Origin: an uncultured Collinsella sp. | Lineage (GTDB): Bacteria > Actinomycetota > Coriobacteriia > Coriobacteriales > Coriobacteriaceae | Assembly (NCBI GenBank): GCA_900755685.1 | Contig: CAAEHI010000056.1 | Location: 1 to 58,515, forward strand | Reading direction: 5' to 3' | Length of the DNA stretch: 58,515 bases | Shown here: positions 24,188-32,150 of the stretch, in pieces | Numbering within the stretch: the first letter of the stretch is position 1 | How the letters are laid out: the number at the start of each line of letters is the position of its first letter | The notes under the pieces: generated by a model | What the model was told of the DNA's origin: nothing | The model's database searches: none | What the model saw: the letters and a program-made list of their open reading frames with translations, nothing else | Position numbers and translations under genes: made by a program

Positions 24188-27088
24188 TCACGACAGTTTG
24201 ACGATCGGTGCAAAACCTTTCATTAGCTTTTTGGTCTGGCCGGTCTTTTCGAATTGAACCTCGATCATGTCTCCGACGACCGAGATCACGGTACCCGTGC
24301 CAAAGGTCTTGTGGCTCACGGTATCACCCGCGGCAAAGTCCTGCGATGCGCTGGCGCGATCGACCTTGCGCTCCACCGTCGGGGACACCTTAGACGACGA
24401 CTTTTTGGCTCGCGGTGCGCCCGAGCCAAAGGTCGAGGCAACACGGCCGGCGTCGGGCGAGACCCCACGATGGCGCTCGGTTCCGTAGCTACTGCCGCCA
24501 AAGAAATCGTCGAAGCTCGATCCGCCGCGCGAACCGGAACCGCCGGTCGAGCGCGTATGCGAACCAAACACCTTGCCGCCGTACATATCCGAGCCCATGC
24601 CCGAGCCAAAGGTGCCGTGACGGTCGCCGCGCTTCTCCCAGCCCGTGCCCTCAAAACCGGCAGAACCGATACCGCTAAACTCGATGTCCTCAAACGGAAT
24701 CTCGTTGAGGAAGCGCGAGCGCGGGTTGGCAGAGGTCGAGCCGTAGGTGCGACGCGTGGCCGCATAAGTCAAGAACAGGCGCTTACGGGCACGCGTGATG
24801 GCAACGTAGGCCAGGCGACGCTCCTCCTCGAGCTTGCCCGGGTCATCGCTGCCGCCAAAGTCGTGCACGTGCGGGAAGATACCCTCCTCCATGCCGGCCA
24901 CGAACACCGCCGGGAACTCCAGACCCTTGGCGGAGTGGATGGTCATCATGGTAATGGCATGCGTCTCGCCGGCCAGGGAATCCAAGTCGGAGCGCAGGGC
25001 CAACCACTCCATGAGTGCCGGCAGCGCCTTGCAGGTGAGCGGACCGTAGGTGCGCTCGATCTCGTCGGCATGCACGGCGCCCGCCGGCAGCTCAGTCGGC
25101 GCGGCATACGCGTTGCCCGCGATGGCGGCGGCCAGGGCATCCTGCGGAGAAAGCGCCGGGGCGGCCAAGCTATCGAGCGGATTGGAGCCCGCGGCATCGC
25201 GCGCGCCGACGAGCGCCTCAAACGAGGATGCCGGTGCGGACGGCCCCGGCTCGGGAACGGGCGCACTCACCACGACGGGCTCGGGCTCGGCACCGGCAGG
25301 CACGTCGGCAACACCGGCCGCGCGCAGCTCTTCTAGGCTCTCGAGCGTACCCTCGATATCCTCGTGCGTCTCCTCAAATTCGGCAGCGACGCCCAGGAAT
25401 TCCTGGATGTTCTCGGCGCGGCTCTCGGACTCCATGGTGCCCTCGGCGCGGAAGGCCTGCAGCAGACCCGTCTTATCGACGATCATCTCGACGACGTCCT
25501 TGAGCTCGCCGTCCATGCGACGACCCTCGCGCACCAGCGACACAAAGCTCGACAGGCCGTTGCGCACCTTGGCGCTAAACATGCCCGTCTCGGCGCATGC
25601 GATCTCGCAGGCCTGGAAGAACGAGCAGCGGTTGTCGCGTGCCAGCTGCTCAATCTTTTGGATCGAGGTGGAGCCGATGCCACGACGCGGCGTGTTGATG
25701 ACGCGCTTGACGCTCATCTCGTCTGCCGGGTTCACGATCATCTTGAGGTAGGCCATGACGTCGCGGATCTCGGCACGGTCGAAGAATCGCGTGCCGCCCA
25801 CGATCTTGTAGGGCACGCCTGCGCGCAGGAACATATCTTCGAGGATACGCGACTGGGCGTTGGTGCGGTAGAACACAGCGATATCGTCGTAACTCGTGCC
25901 CTTGGAGTGCAGCTTTTCGATCTCGCCGGCAATCCAGCGGCCCTCGTCGCGCTCATCGCTTGCCTGGAAGGCCTGGATCTTCTCGCCGTCGCCCTCGGCC
26001 GTAAACAGACGCTTGTCCTTGCGTTGCGAGTTGTGGCGCACCACGGCGTTGGCGGCGCTCAGGATATGACCCGTAGAGCGGTAGTTCTGCTCCAGCTTAA
26101 CGGTCTTGCAGTTTTTAAAGTCCTTCTCAAAGTCCAGGATGTTGGTGATGTCGGCACCGCGCCAGCTATAAATGGACTGGTCATCGTCGCCTACGACCAT
26201 GAGGTTTTGGTACTTGGCGGCCAGCAGGTTGGCGATCTCGTACTGGACGTGGTTGGTGTCCTGATACTCGTCGACGCTAATGTAGCGGAAACGCTCTTGG
26301 TACTTATCGAGCACCTCGGGGCGGGTGCGCAGCAGCTCGAGCGTGCGCACGAGCAGGTCGTCGAAGTCCATCGCGTTGGCGGCGCGCAGGCGGCGTTCCA
26401 GCTCCAGGTAGACCTGCGCGGCCTTTTTGTCGTTGGGGCTGTCGGCGGATTTGAGCATGTCCTCGGGGCCGATCATGGCGTTTTTGGCCGAACTGATCTT
26501 GCTGCGGATCATATTGATGGGGAATTGCTTTTGCTCGATACCGAGCGCCTGCATAATATCGCGCACCATGCGCTTGGAATCGTCGTCATCGTAGATGGTG
26601 AACTGACCGGTGTAGCCCAGCAGATCAGCGTCCTCGCGCAGCATACGCACGCACATGGCATGGAAGGTGCACACCCACATGCCACGGGTGCCGTTGGGAA
26701 TGAGCGCCGCCAGACGCTCACGCATCTCGGCCGCGGCCTTGTTGGTAAACGTGATGGCAAGGATCTGCCAGGGCTTAACACCCAGGTCGCCGAGCATATG
26801 TGCGATGCGAAAGGTCAAGACGCGGGTCTTGCCCGAGCCGGCGCCGGCAAGGACCAGCAACGGACCCTCGGTGGTCAGGACCGCCTCGCGCTGGGCGGGA
26901 TTAAGGCTGTCGATGTCGACGAGTGGCTTGGCGGGTTTGGGTGCCGGCGCGGGAGCGTCGTAGATGTCGAGCGGAACGAGCTCGGGCTCCGGCGCAGCAG
27001 GGGCGGTGTATGCATCGAGCGGCACGGGTTCCGGCGCGGGCGGCACGGGTACCGCGGCGTTCTTTTCCCAGGGCAAGGGCTGGGTCAT
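24188..27088 (-). CDS. pcrA: ATP-dependent DNA helicase, UvrD/PcrA family
   Basis: 966 residues, longer than PcrA (~730). Motifs in order: LAGAGSGKTRVL (Ia/Walker A), TFTNKAAAEMRERL, VDEYQDTNHVQ, VVGDDDQSIYSWRGAD, LEQNYRSTGHIL, TIHSAKGLEFPAVFVAGMEEG, YVAITRARKRLFLTYA. The C-terminus has a Tudor-like segment (GDTVSHKTFGTGTVISVVG) that in PcrA contacts RNA polymerase. Extra parts are a ~55-residue N-terminal Pro/Ala-rich leader with a repeated VPLD(A/I)Y motif and an Ala/Pro-rich insert around residues 605-690 inside domain 2B. ATG 27088 has GGAG 7 nt upstream; the ORF runs further but without a site. Confidence 0.95.
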   Translation of the reverse strand: MTQPLPWEKNAAVPVPPAPEPVPLDAYTAPAAPEPELVPLDIYDAPAPAPKPAKPLVDIDSLNPAQREAVLTTEGPLLVLAGAGSGKTRVLTFRIAHMLGDLGVKPWQILAITFTNKAAAEMRERLAALIPNGTRGMWVCTFHAMCVRMLREDADLLGYTGQFTIYDDDDSKRMVRDIMQALGIEQKQFPINMIRSKISSAKNAMIGPEDMLKSADSPNDKKAAQVYLELERRLRAANAMDFDDLLVRTLELLRTRPEVLDKYQERFRYISVDEYQDTNHVQYEIANLLAAKYQNLMVVGDDDQSIYSWRGADITNILDFEKDFKNCKTVKLEQNYRSTGHILSAANAVVRHNSQRKDKRLFTAEGDGEKIQAFQASDERDEGRWIAGEIEKLHSKGTSYDDIAVFYRTNAQSRILEDMFLRAGVPYKIVGGTRFFDRAEIRDVMAYLKMIVNPADEMSVKRVINTPRRGIGSTSIQKIEQLARDNRCSFFQACEIACAETGMFSAKVRNGLSSFVSLVREGRRMDGELKDVVEMIVDKTGLLQAFRAEGTMESESRAENIQEFLGVAAEFEETHEDIEGTLESLEELRAAGVADVPAGAEPEPVVVSAPVPEPGPSAPASSFEALVGARDAAGSNPLDSLAAPALSPQDALAAAIAGNAYAAPTELPAGAVHADEIERTYGPLTCKALPALMEWLALRSDLDSLAGETHAITMMTIHSAKGLEFPAVFVAGMEEGIFPHVHDFGGSDDPGKLEEERRLAYVAITRARKRLFLTYAATRRTYGSTSANPRSRFLNEIPFEDIEFSGIGSAGFEGTGWEKRGDRHGTFGSGMGSDMYGGKVFGSHTRSTGGSGSRGGSSFDDFFGGSSYGTERHRGVSPDAGRVASTFGSGAPRAKKSSSKVSPTVERKVDRASASQDFAAGDTVSHKTFGTGTVISVVGDMIEVQFEKTGQTKKLMKGFAPIVKLS

Positions 27089-27230
27089 GGGCGACTCCTC
27101 ATCTGACGGACGGCGCGCCTGCGGGCGGCGCCATAGTTTGAGCCGTACCAGTATACCGAGCCGCGCGGACACCGACGCAAATCACACCACGACTCCGTGC
27201 GCCACCGTCAGGCCCGCCCAGCGGATTTGG

Positions 27231-27262
27231 CGCAATGGGGTCAGGTTAGTCTGCACCAATCT
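27231..27262. repeat. Repeat family E, inverted relative
   Basis: In reverse complement, TTGGTGCAGACTAACCTGAC and CCCATTGCG match the 14848 copy at about 24 of 29 positions. Otherwise the 332-nt gap 27089-27420 shows only this and the terminator below. Confidence 0.65.
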
Positions 27263-27333
27263 ATTGGCAATCACGAAACCGCCGATGTCATGGCAGCAGC
27301 AGCGAGCGACGGTCAGGGCGAACAAATTGGCAT

Positions 27334-27376
27334 GAAAAGAGGGCGGCATAGACCTTTTGGTCACGCCGCCCCCTTT
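27334..27376 (-). terminator. Terminator of uppP
   Basis: GGGCGGC/GCCGCCC stem, followed on minus by TCTTTTC. Confidence 0.8.
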
Positions 27377-27420
27377 GAATGACAAGTTGTCGCTCTGGCC
27401 GCCGCGCAGCGTCGACTAAG

Positions 27421-28401
27421 TTAGAGGCCGAGCATCGGCTCCAGAACGAAGAAGTATGCGAGCACCACGATGCCCAGGATGATGCGGTAGACACCGAAGC
27501 ACTTGAAGTCGTGACGGCGGACGAAGCCCATGAGCCACTTGATGGCGATGAGCGAAACCACAAAGGCCACAACGCAGCCCACGCCCAGGATAGCGACCTC
27601 GTTGGCACCGAACGTGCCGCCCTTGATGAAGTACTTGACCAGCTTGAGCGCACTCGCGCCAAACATGACCGGGATGGCCAGGAAGAACGTAAACTTGGAC
27701 GCCACCGAACGCGTGCAGCCCAAAAGCAGGCCGCCGATGATGGTAGAACCGGAGCGAGACGTACCAGGCACCAGCGAAAGCACCTGGAAGCAGCCGATAC
27801 CCAGCGCAGTCTTCCAGCTCAGGTCCTCGAGCGTGGCGATGGAGCCAAAGTCCAGATTCTCGTCATCGTCCTCATCCTCAGCGGTAGCCGCGGCGGGCGC
27901 CGCAAAGTGCGCACCGGCGGGACGTCCACCCGACACCACAGCACGCGAACCAAACGAACCGGCAACAGCCATTTCCTCGCGCTTGCTCGCGCGCCAGTTC
28001 TCGATCACGATAAACAGCACACCGTACACAATGAGCGCCAGCGCCACGACGGGAGCGTTGTAGAAATGCTCCTCCATCCAGTCGTTAAGCGGCAGACCGA
28101 TCGCCGCGGCGGGAATGCAGCCGAGCACAATCTTGCCCCACAGCACCCAGGTGTCGCGACGGCCCTCCTTGCCCTTGCTGGGCGAGAACGGATTGAGCTC
28201 ATGGAAGAACAGCACACAGACGGCCAGAATGGCGCCGAGCTGAATCACGACCAGGAACATATTCCAGAACGTCTCGCTCACGTTCATCTTGACGAACTCG
28301 TCCACCAAGATCATGTGACCGGTCGACGAAACAGGCAGCCATTCGGTGATACCCTCGACCAGGCCCATGAAGGCAGATTTTAGAAGCTCGATAATATCCA
28401 A
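27421..28401 (-). CDS. uppP: Undecaprenyl-diphosphatase UppP (BacA)
   Basis: 326 residues, about eight membrane helices. Motifs GLVEGITEWLPVSSTGHMIL (Glu-rich catalytic segment) and LVPGTSRSGSTIIGGLLLG are diagnostic. Recycles undecaprenyl-PP for cell-wall synthesis and gives bacitracin tolerance. The start is TTG at 28401 with GAGGGGG about 5 nt upstream; the ORF extension before it is non-coding. A ~55-residue hydrophilic insert (rich in Ala and Asp/Glu, EDEDDDENLDF) separates the two catalytic regions and is absent from typical ~270-aa proteins. A BceRS-like pair of the kind linked to bacitracin response lies 0.9 kb downstream. Confidence 0.94.
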   Translation of the reverse strand: MDIIELLKSAFMGLVEGITEWLPVSSTGHMILVDEFVKMNVSETFWNMFLVVIQLGAILAVCVLFFHELNPFSPSKGKEGRRDTWVLWGKIVLGCIPAAAIGLPLNDWMEEHFYNAPVVALALIVYGVLFIVIENWRASKREEMAVAGSFGSRAVVSGGRPAGAHFAAPAAATAEDEDDDENLDFGSIATLEDLSWKTALGIGCFQVLSLVPGTSRSGSTIIGGLLLGCTRSVASKFTFFLAIPVMFGASALKLVKYFIKGGTFGANEVAILGVGCVVAFVVSLIAIKWLMGFVRRHDFKCFGVYRIILGIVVLAYFFVLEPMLGL

Positions 28402-28649
28402 AGGGACCCCCTCGTTAGACACCCGCCGATATTGTTCTGCGGACGGTGCGGGCGATGTCCCATTATCAACCGTTGGCGGCGCGCCTGCGCCTACCCTTAC
28501 CAAAAAACTCGCCCGTTCACAGAATTGCGAGCGGTCAAACCGAAATCCTTGGGTATAACTGCAACAAGATAAAGTGTCCGGCGGCCAACGCGCCCGCGCC
28601 CGCCCGACGCACGAGCCCCGCGCCCGTGCGATAGACCAAGGAGGAAACC

Positions 28650-29087
28650 ATGAACGAGGGCTACACCAAGGTATTTGTTTCACTCGACGGTACTGAGCAG
28701 CAGGATTTTGTGCTCGCACGTGCCATCAAAGTCGCCGCGAACAACGGCGCCAAGCTAATCATCGGCCACGTTATCGATTCCACGGCGCTCGAGAGCGCCG
28801 GTTCCTATCCGGTCGATCTGGTCAACGGCCTAGAGGAGGCATTTAAGAACTCCATCGCCAAGCAGCTCGAAGAGGCCAAGGCCAATCCCGACATTCCCGA
28901 GGTCGAGGTCATGATTCGCGCCGGCCGCATTCGCGAGACGCTCAAGGACGAGATGCTCGACGTGGTTAAGCCCGACCTGGTGCTCTGCGGCGCCCGCGGC
29001 CTGTCCTCGATCAAGTATGCGCTCCTGGGTTCGATTTCGACGTTCCTGCTGCGCAATACGGACTGCGACATCTTGGTCGTGAAGTAG
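28650..29087 (+). CDS. Universal stress protein (UspA family)
   Basis: 145 residues, a single Usp domain. VFVSLDGTEQQDFVLARAI at the start and the ATP-binding pattern GARGLSSIKYALLGSIS (GxxG-9x-GS) near the C-terminus, ending DCDILVVK. AAGGAGG precedes the ATG. The 248-nt divergent spacer with uppP holds a possible -10, TATAAC at 28554. Exact stress signal unknown. Confidence 0.93.
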   Translation: MNEGYTKVFVSLDGTEQQDFVLARAIKVAANNGAKLIIGHVIDSTALESAGSYPVDLVNGLEEAFKNSIAKQLEEAKANPDIPEVEVMIRAGRIRETLKDEMLDVVKPDLVLCGARGLSSIKYALLGSISTFLLRNTDCDILVVK

Positions 29088-29100
29088 CGTTGCTCCCACC

Positions 29101-29193
29101 GGCCGCGGGGCCTGCGGGGTTTCCACGGGCACGTCCTCGCCGCGTTGCGGCTGCGGGATGTGCCCTTAGGAAACCCCTCCCGGCCCCGCGGCC
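29101..29193. repeat. Nested palindromic element, third type
   Basis: Outer arms GGCCGCGGGGCC...GGGGTTTCC (29101-29124) and the complement at 29169-29193, a middle stem GGGCAC/GTGCCC and a central hairpin GCCGC-GTT-GCGGC. Same nested plan as the 21814 and 24051 elements but no shared core words. It lies between convergent genes. Confidence 0.85.
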
Positions 29194-29290
29194 TTCGCAG
29201 CCTTACTTCAACGAGTTATCTGATGGAAAAATGGCGTGCCGCCCCGTTTGGGGCGGCACATTTTGTTTGGACGGGCGTTTGCCGTGTGCG

Positions 29291-30334
29291 TTACTCGAAG
29301 TATTGGAACTTGTTGGTTGAGAAGGCGAATGTTACGACGAAGCCTTTGCCGGAGTCGGATGCCGCGGTAACTTCGATGCCCATCTTGGAGCACAGGCGCG
29401 CCACCAGGTAGAGGCCGATGCCCGTTGCACGCTTGGTGGTGCGGCCGTTGTCGCCGGTAAAGCCCTTCTCGAACACACGCGGCAGGTCGGCCGCGCTCAC
29501 GCCGCAGCCGTTGTCCGCGACGGTAAGCTCGATGCGCTCGCTCGCCAGGCCCTCGTCCAGCAACGCACCCGAAAACACGATCTTTGCGCCGTCCTCACGC
29601 GCATATTTTATGCTGTTCTGAATGAGCTGGCCCAGAATAAACTCGAGCCACTTCTCGTCGGTAAAGACCTCAAAGTCGAGGTTCTCGCACACCGGAGCCA
29701 CGTGCGCCGCGATGAGCTCGCGGGCGTTGGCTTTAATCACACCCGTCACCAAGGTCTTAAGGTCCCAGCGACGAATCAGGTAATCGCGCTCCACAACCTC
29801 CGAGCGCGCATAGTAGAGCGCCTGGTCGATATAGCGCTCCACGCGGGCAAGCTCGCGACCGAGGTCATCTACGCGCGACAGGTCATCTTCGCTGCCGTCC
29901 AGGTTTTCCAAAATCAGATGGGCTGCCGCCAGAGGCAGCTTGGCCTCGTGGACCCAGCTCTCGATATAATCGCGATAGTCATCGGTCTGGCGCCTGCCTT
30001 CGGCAACCTCGTCACAAGCGGCTTTGCCCACCCGGCGCAAGACCTCGTACTCGAGCTCGCCCTCGGCATAGGTCGGACATTGCACCATCTCCTGCACCCA
30101 TGCGGGACTCTCGAGCTCCTCTGCCGCACGCTCCAGCTGGCGCAGAAAACGACGACGGCGCGCGTACTCGATCACGATGCCGAGCATACCAAAGATATAG
30201 GACACGCCGACCGCCACGACCACGATGGAAACGGGTGCGCCGGCGACCGTCAGCACAAAGCAGCTCAACAGCACGCCGCACGTCCACACGGCGACGGGAA
30301 GCAGCGCATCTTTAAAGAACTTGGCAAACGACAT
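29291..30334 (-). CDS. Intramembrane-sensing histidine kinase (BceS-like)
   Basis: 347 residues. Two closely spaced membrane helices at ~12-35 and ~38-57 with almost no outside loop. The phospho-accepting His is in YIESWVHEAKLPLAAAH, the BceS-type variant of the H-box. N box ILGQLIQNSIKYARE, G1 VADNGCGVS, G2 ATGIGLYLVARL. Such kinases usually sense antimicrobial peptides through an ABC transporter, but none is adjacent. It is 9 nt downstream of its response regulator gene. Confidence 0.92.
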   Translation of the reverse strand: MSFAKFFKDALLPVAVWTCGVLLSCFVLTVAGAPVSIVVVAVGVSYIFGMLGIVIEYARRRRFLRQLERAAEELESPAWVQEMVQCPTYAEGELEYEVLRRVGKAACDEVAEGRRQTDDYRDYIESWVHEAKLPLAAAHLILENLDGSEDDLSRVDDLGRELARVERYIDQALYYARSEVVERDYLIRRWDLKTLVTGVIKANARELIAAHVAPVCENLDFEVFTDEKWLEFILGQLIQNSIKYAREDGAKIVFSGALLDEGLASERIELTVADNGCGVSAADLPRVFEKGFTGDNGRTTKRATGIGLYLVARLCSKMGIEVTAASDSGKGFVVTFAFSTNKFQYFE

Positions 30335-30343
30335 AGCCGGCCC

Positions 30344-31015
30344 CTAGATCGAATAGCCCTGACCGCGGTGCGTGGTCAAATACCCCTTGATGCCGATTTT
30401 TTCGAGCGTGGTGCGCAGGCGGTTGATGTTGACGGTGAGCGTATTGTCGTCCACGAAGGCATCGGAATCCCACAGGTCCTGCATGATGGCCGAGCGCGAG
30501 ACGATCTTGCCCGCACGGCTCAGAAGCAGCGAGAGGATACGCAGCTCGTTTTTGGTGAGCTCGGTACTGGTGCCGGTTTGCATGTTGGTGACCATGGAGC
30601 GGGCGAGGTCGAGCTCCAGCCCCTTGTGGACAAGTGTGCTGCGCTCGCCTGCCGCCGCGGTGCGACGCAGCAGTGCGTTGATGCGCGCCACGAGCACACG
30701 GGCGCTGTAGGGCTTGGGAACAAAGTCGTCCGCGCCGAGCGTCATGGCCATGACCTCGTCGATCTCGGTCGTGCGCGAGGTGAGGACGATGATGGGGACC
30801 TCGGATTCGCGGCGAACCTCATGGCAGATATGCTGGCCGTCCTTGACGGGAAGCGTCAGGTCGAGCAGCACCAGGTCGGGCGCGGCGGCGAGAATATCGC
30901 GCGAAACATGCTCGAACGATTCGCAGGCCTCGACCTCAAAACCGGCACGGGCAAGGATGTCGGCAAGCTCGCGACGAATGGGCTCGTCGTCCTCAACGAT
31001 ATAGATCAGCGCCAT
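30344..31015 (-). CDS. OmpR-family response regulator, partner of the BceS-like kinase
   Basis: 223 residues. Receiver domain with IVEDDEPIRRELAD, phospho-Asp in LVLLDLTLPVKDG and Lys in FVPKPYSARVL; then a winged-helix output domain ending LEKIGIKGYLTTHRGQGYSI. First gene of the two-gene operon with the kinase. The targets may include uppP, transcribed away from this locus (inference). Confidence 0.94.
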   Translation of the reverse strand: MALIYIVEDDEPIRRELADILARAGFEVEACESFEHVSRDILAAAPDLVLLDLTLPVKDGQHICHEVRRESEVPIIVLTSRTTEIDEVMAMTLGADDFVPKPYSARVLVARINALLRRTAAAGERSTLVHKGLELDLARSMVTNMQTGTSTELTKNELRILSLLLSRAGKIVSRSAIMQDLWDSDAFVDDNTLTVNINRLRTTLEKIGIKGYLTTHRGQGYSI

Positions 31016-31193
31016 GGATTCCGCTCCCCTCTTGGTTGTCTTGCCCCATTATGACCGCGGAGCCGCAGGTGCGCGCCTCGCGCGGCACCAAGGTGACAGA
31101 ACTGTTCGCAAGCGGGGGCGTTTTGTCCGCCTCACGCTCGCGACGGAAACGGAGACCAAAATGAGTTTTTAATCCCCGTCCCAGAAAAATCAT

Positions 31194-31925
31194 TTAGCGG
31201 CGGGCGCGGAGCTTTTCGTAGCCGTCGGCAAAGAAGGCGACCGTCGCGGCGTCGGCCTCGGCGGCGTCCGTCTCAGTTGCGGGGACCACGCCGTGCTCGT
31301 CGCTCACCAGGAACAACGCGCCCTTAAGCTGCGCGGGAATGTCTACACGCGTGACCGGGATGCCTTTGGTCTGGGCCAGCTGCTCAATGAGCGTCGCCGT
31401 GCCGCACAGGCACTCGTCCGCTGGCGCCACAAAGGCAAGCTCGCCGTTATCGACGGCGGCGAGCAGCTCGGGCGCCACGCCGGTTTCGTCGGCCTCGGAG
31501 CGGGCCTCGGCGGAGCGGGCACGTAGCGCCTTGGCCGACGTATCGGTTAGCGGCTCGTACTCCCCCACCGTCATGGCGGCGTTGCCGTTGACGTCGATCA
31601 CCAGCATGAGCACGCCGTCGCGTGCGGTGTAATCGCCCTCGGCAAGCGACCACTCAACGTGCTGCTTGGCCCAGCTGAGCATGTTATGGGTAAGCGGCTC
31701 GCCCTGCACCAAGCGCTCGGACAGTGCGCGAATGTGGCGGTTGAGCATGGGCACCTTTTTATTGGACATGCGCCAACGGCAGACAAGCGCGGGCTTGTCG
31801 AGCGTAAACTTCTCGACCGCCTCCTGATTGGCGCAAAAGTCCTCATACGCACGCTGATCCTCAGCATTGCCAAACAGCTCGGCATCATCAATCTGGGGCA
31901 TGGTTGTACCTTTCGTGTTAGTCAT
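31194..31925 (-). CDS. Hypothetical protein
   Basis: 243 residues, acidic, no membrane segment. The first ~60 residues (FCANQEAVEKFTLDKPALVCRWRMSNKKVPMLNRHIRAL) are the best-ordered part; a middle stretch has beta-like VLMLVIDVNGNAAMTV and a C-terminal part with LFLVSDEHGVVPATETDAAEAD. I do not recognise a family. Two ATGs are possible: 31925 (GAGGA 4 nt upstream) and 31901 (AAAGG 7 nt upstream, MPQIDDAEL); the second may be the true one. Clean intergenic spaces on both sides support a real gene. Confidence 0.7.
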   Translation of the reverse strand: MTNTKGTTMPQIDDAELFGNAEDQRAYEDFCANQEAVEKFTLDKPALVCRWRMSNKKVPMLNRHIRALSERLVQGEPLTHNMLSWAKQHVEWSLAEGDYTARDGVLMLVIDVNGNAAMTVGEYEPLTDTSAKALRARSAEARSEADETGVAPELLAAVDNGELAFVAPADECLCGTATLIEQLAQTKGIPVTRVDIPAQLKGALFLVSDEHGVVPATETDAAEADAATVAFFADGYEKLRARR

Positions 31926-32045
31926 TCCGTCCTCTTATACCAAAAAGACGGCCCTCCAAACGGAGCGACCGTCTTTTGCAGAGATTATTTTGACGATATG
32001 GTCAGGCGACCGATCAGCTTAATGGGATAGAACAACATCCCATTA

Positions 32046-32150
32046 AGGGTTTTCCAAGTGCCCGAGATTGCCCCGAAAGAGGAGCGCCGCGTACTAAATG
32101 TACGCAAGCGACGGTTTGAGGGGCAAGGTCGGGTGCTTGGGAAAGCCCCT
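32046..32150. repeat. Nested palindromic element, copy with ACTAAATGT centre
   Basis: Imperfect ~30-nt outer arms (32045-32074 with 32120-32150, GGTTTTCCAAGTGCCCGAG against CTCGGGTGCTTGGGAAAGCC-like complement) around a 45-nt core with hairpin GCGTAC/GTACGC. The centre ACTAAATGT differs by one base from the ACTTAATGT of copies 1 and 2. It ends at the purH stop codon. Confidence 0.75.

Noticed and set aside
25364..27106. 580-aa plus-strand ORF opposite pcrA
   Set aside because: Antisense shadow; all helicase motifs are in the minus frame.
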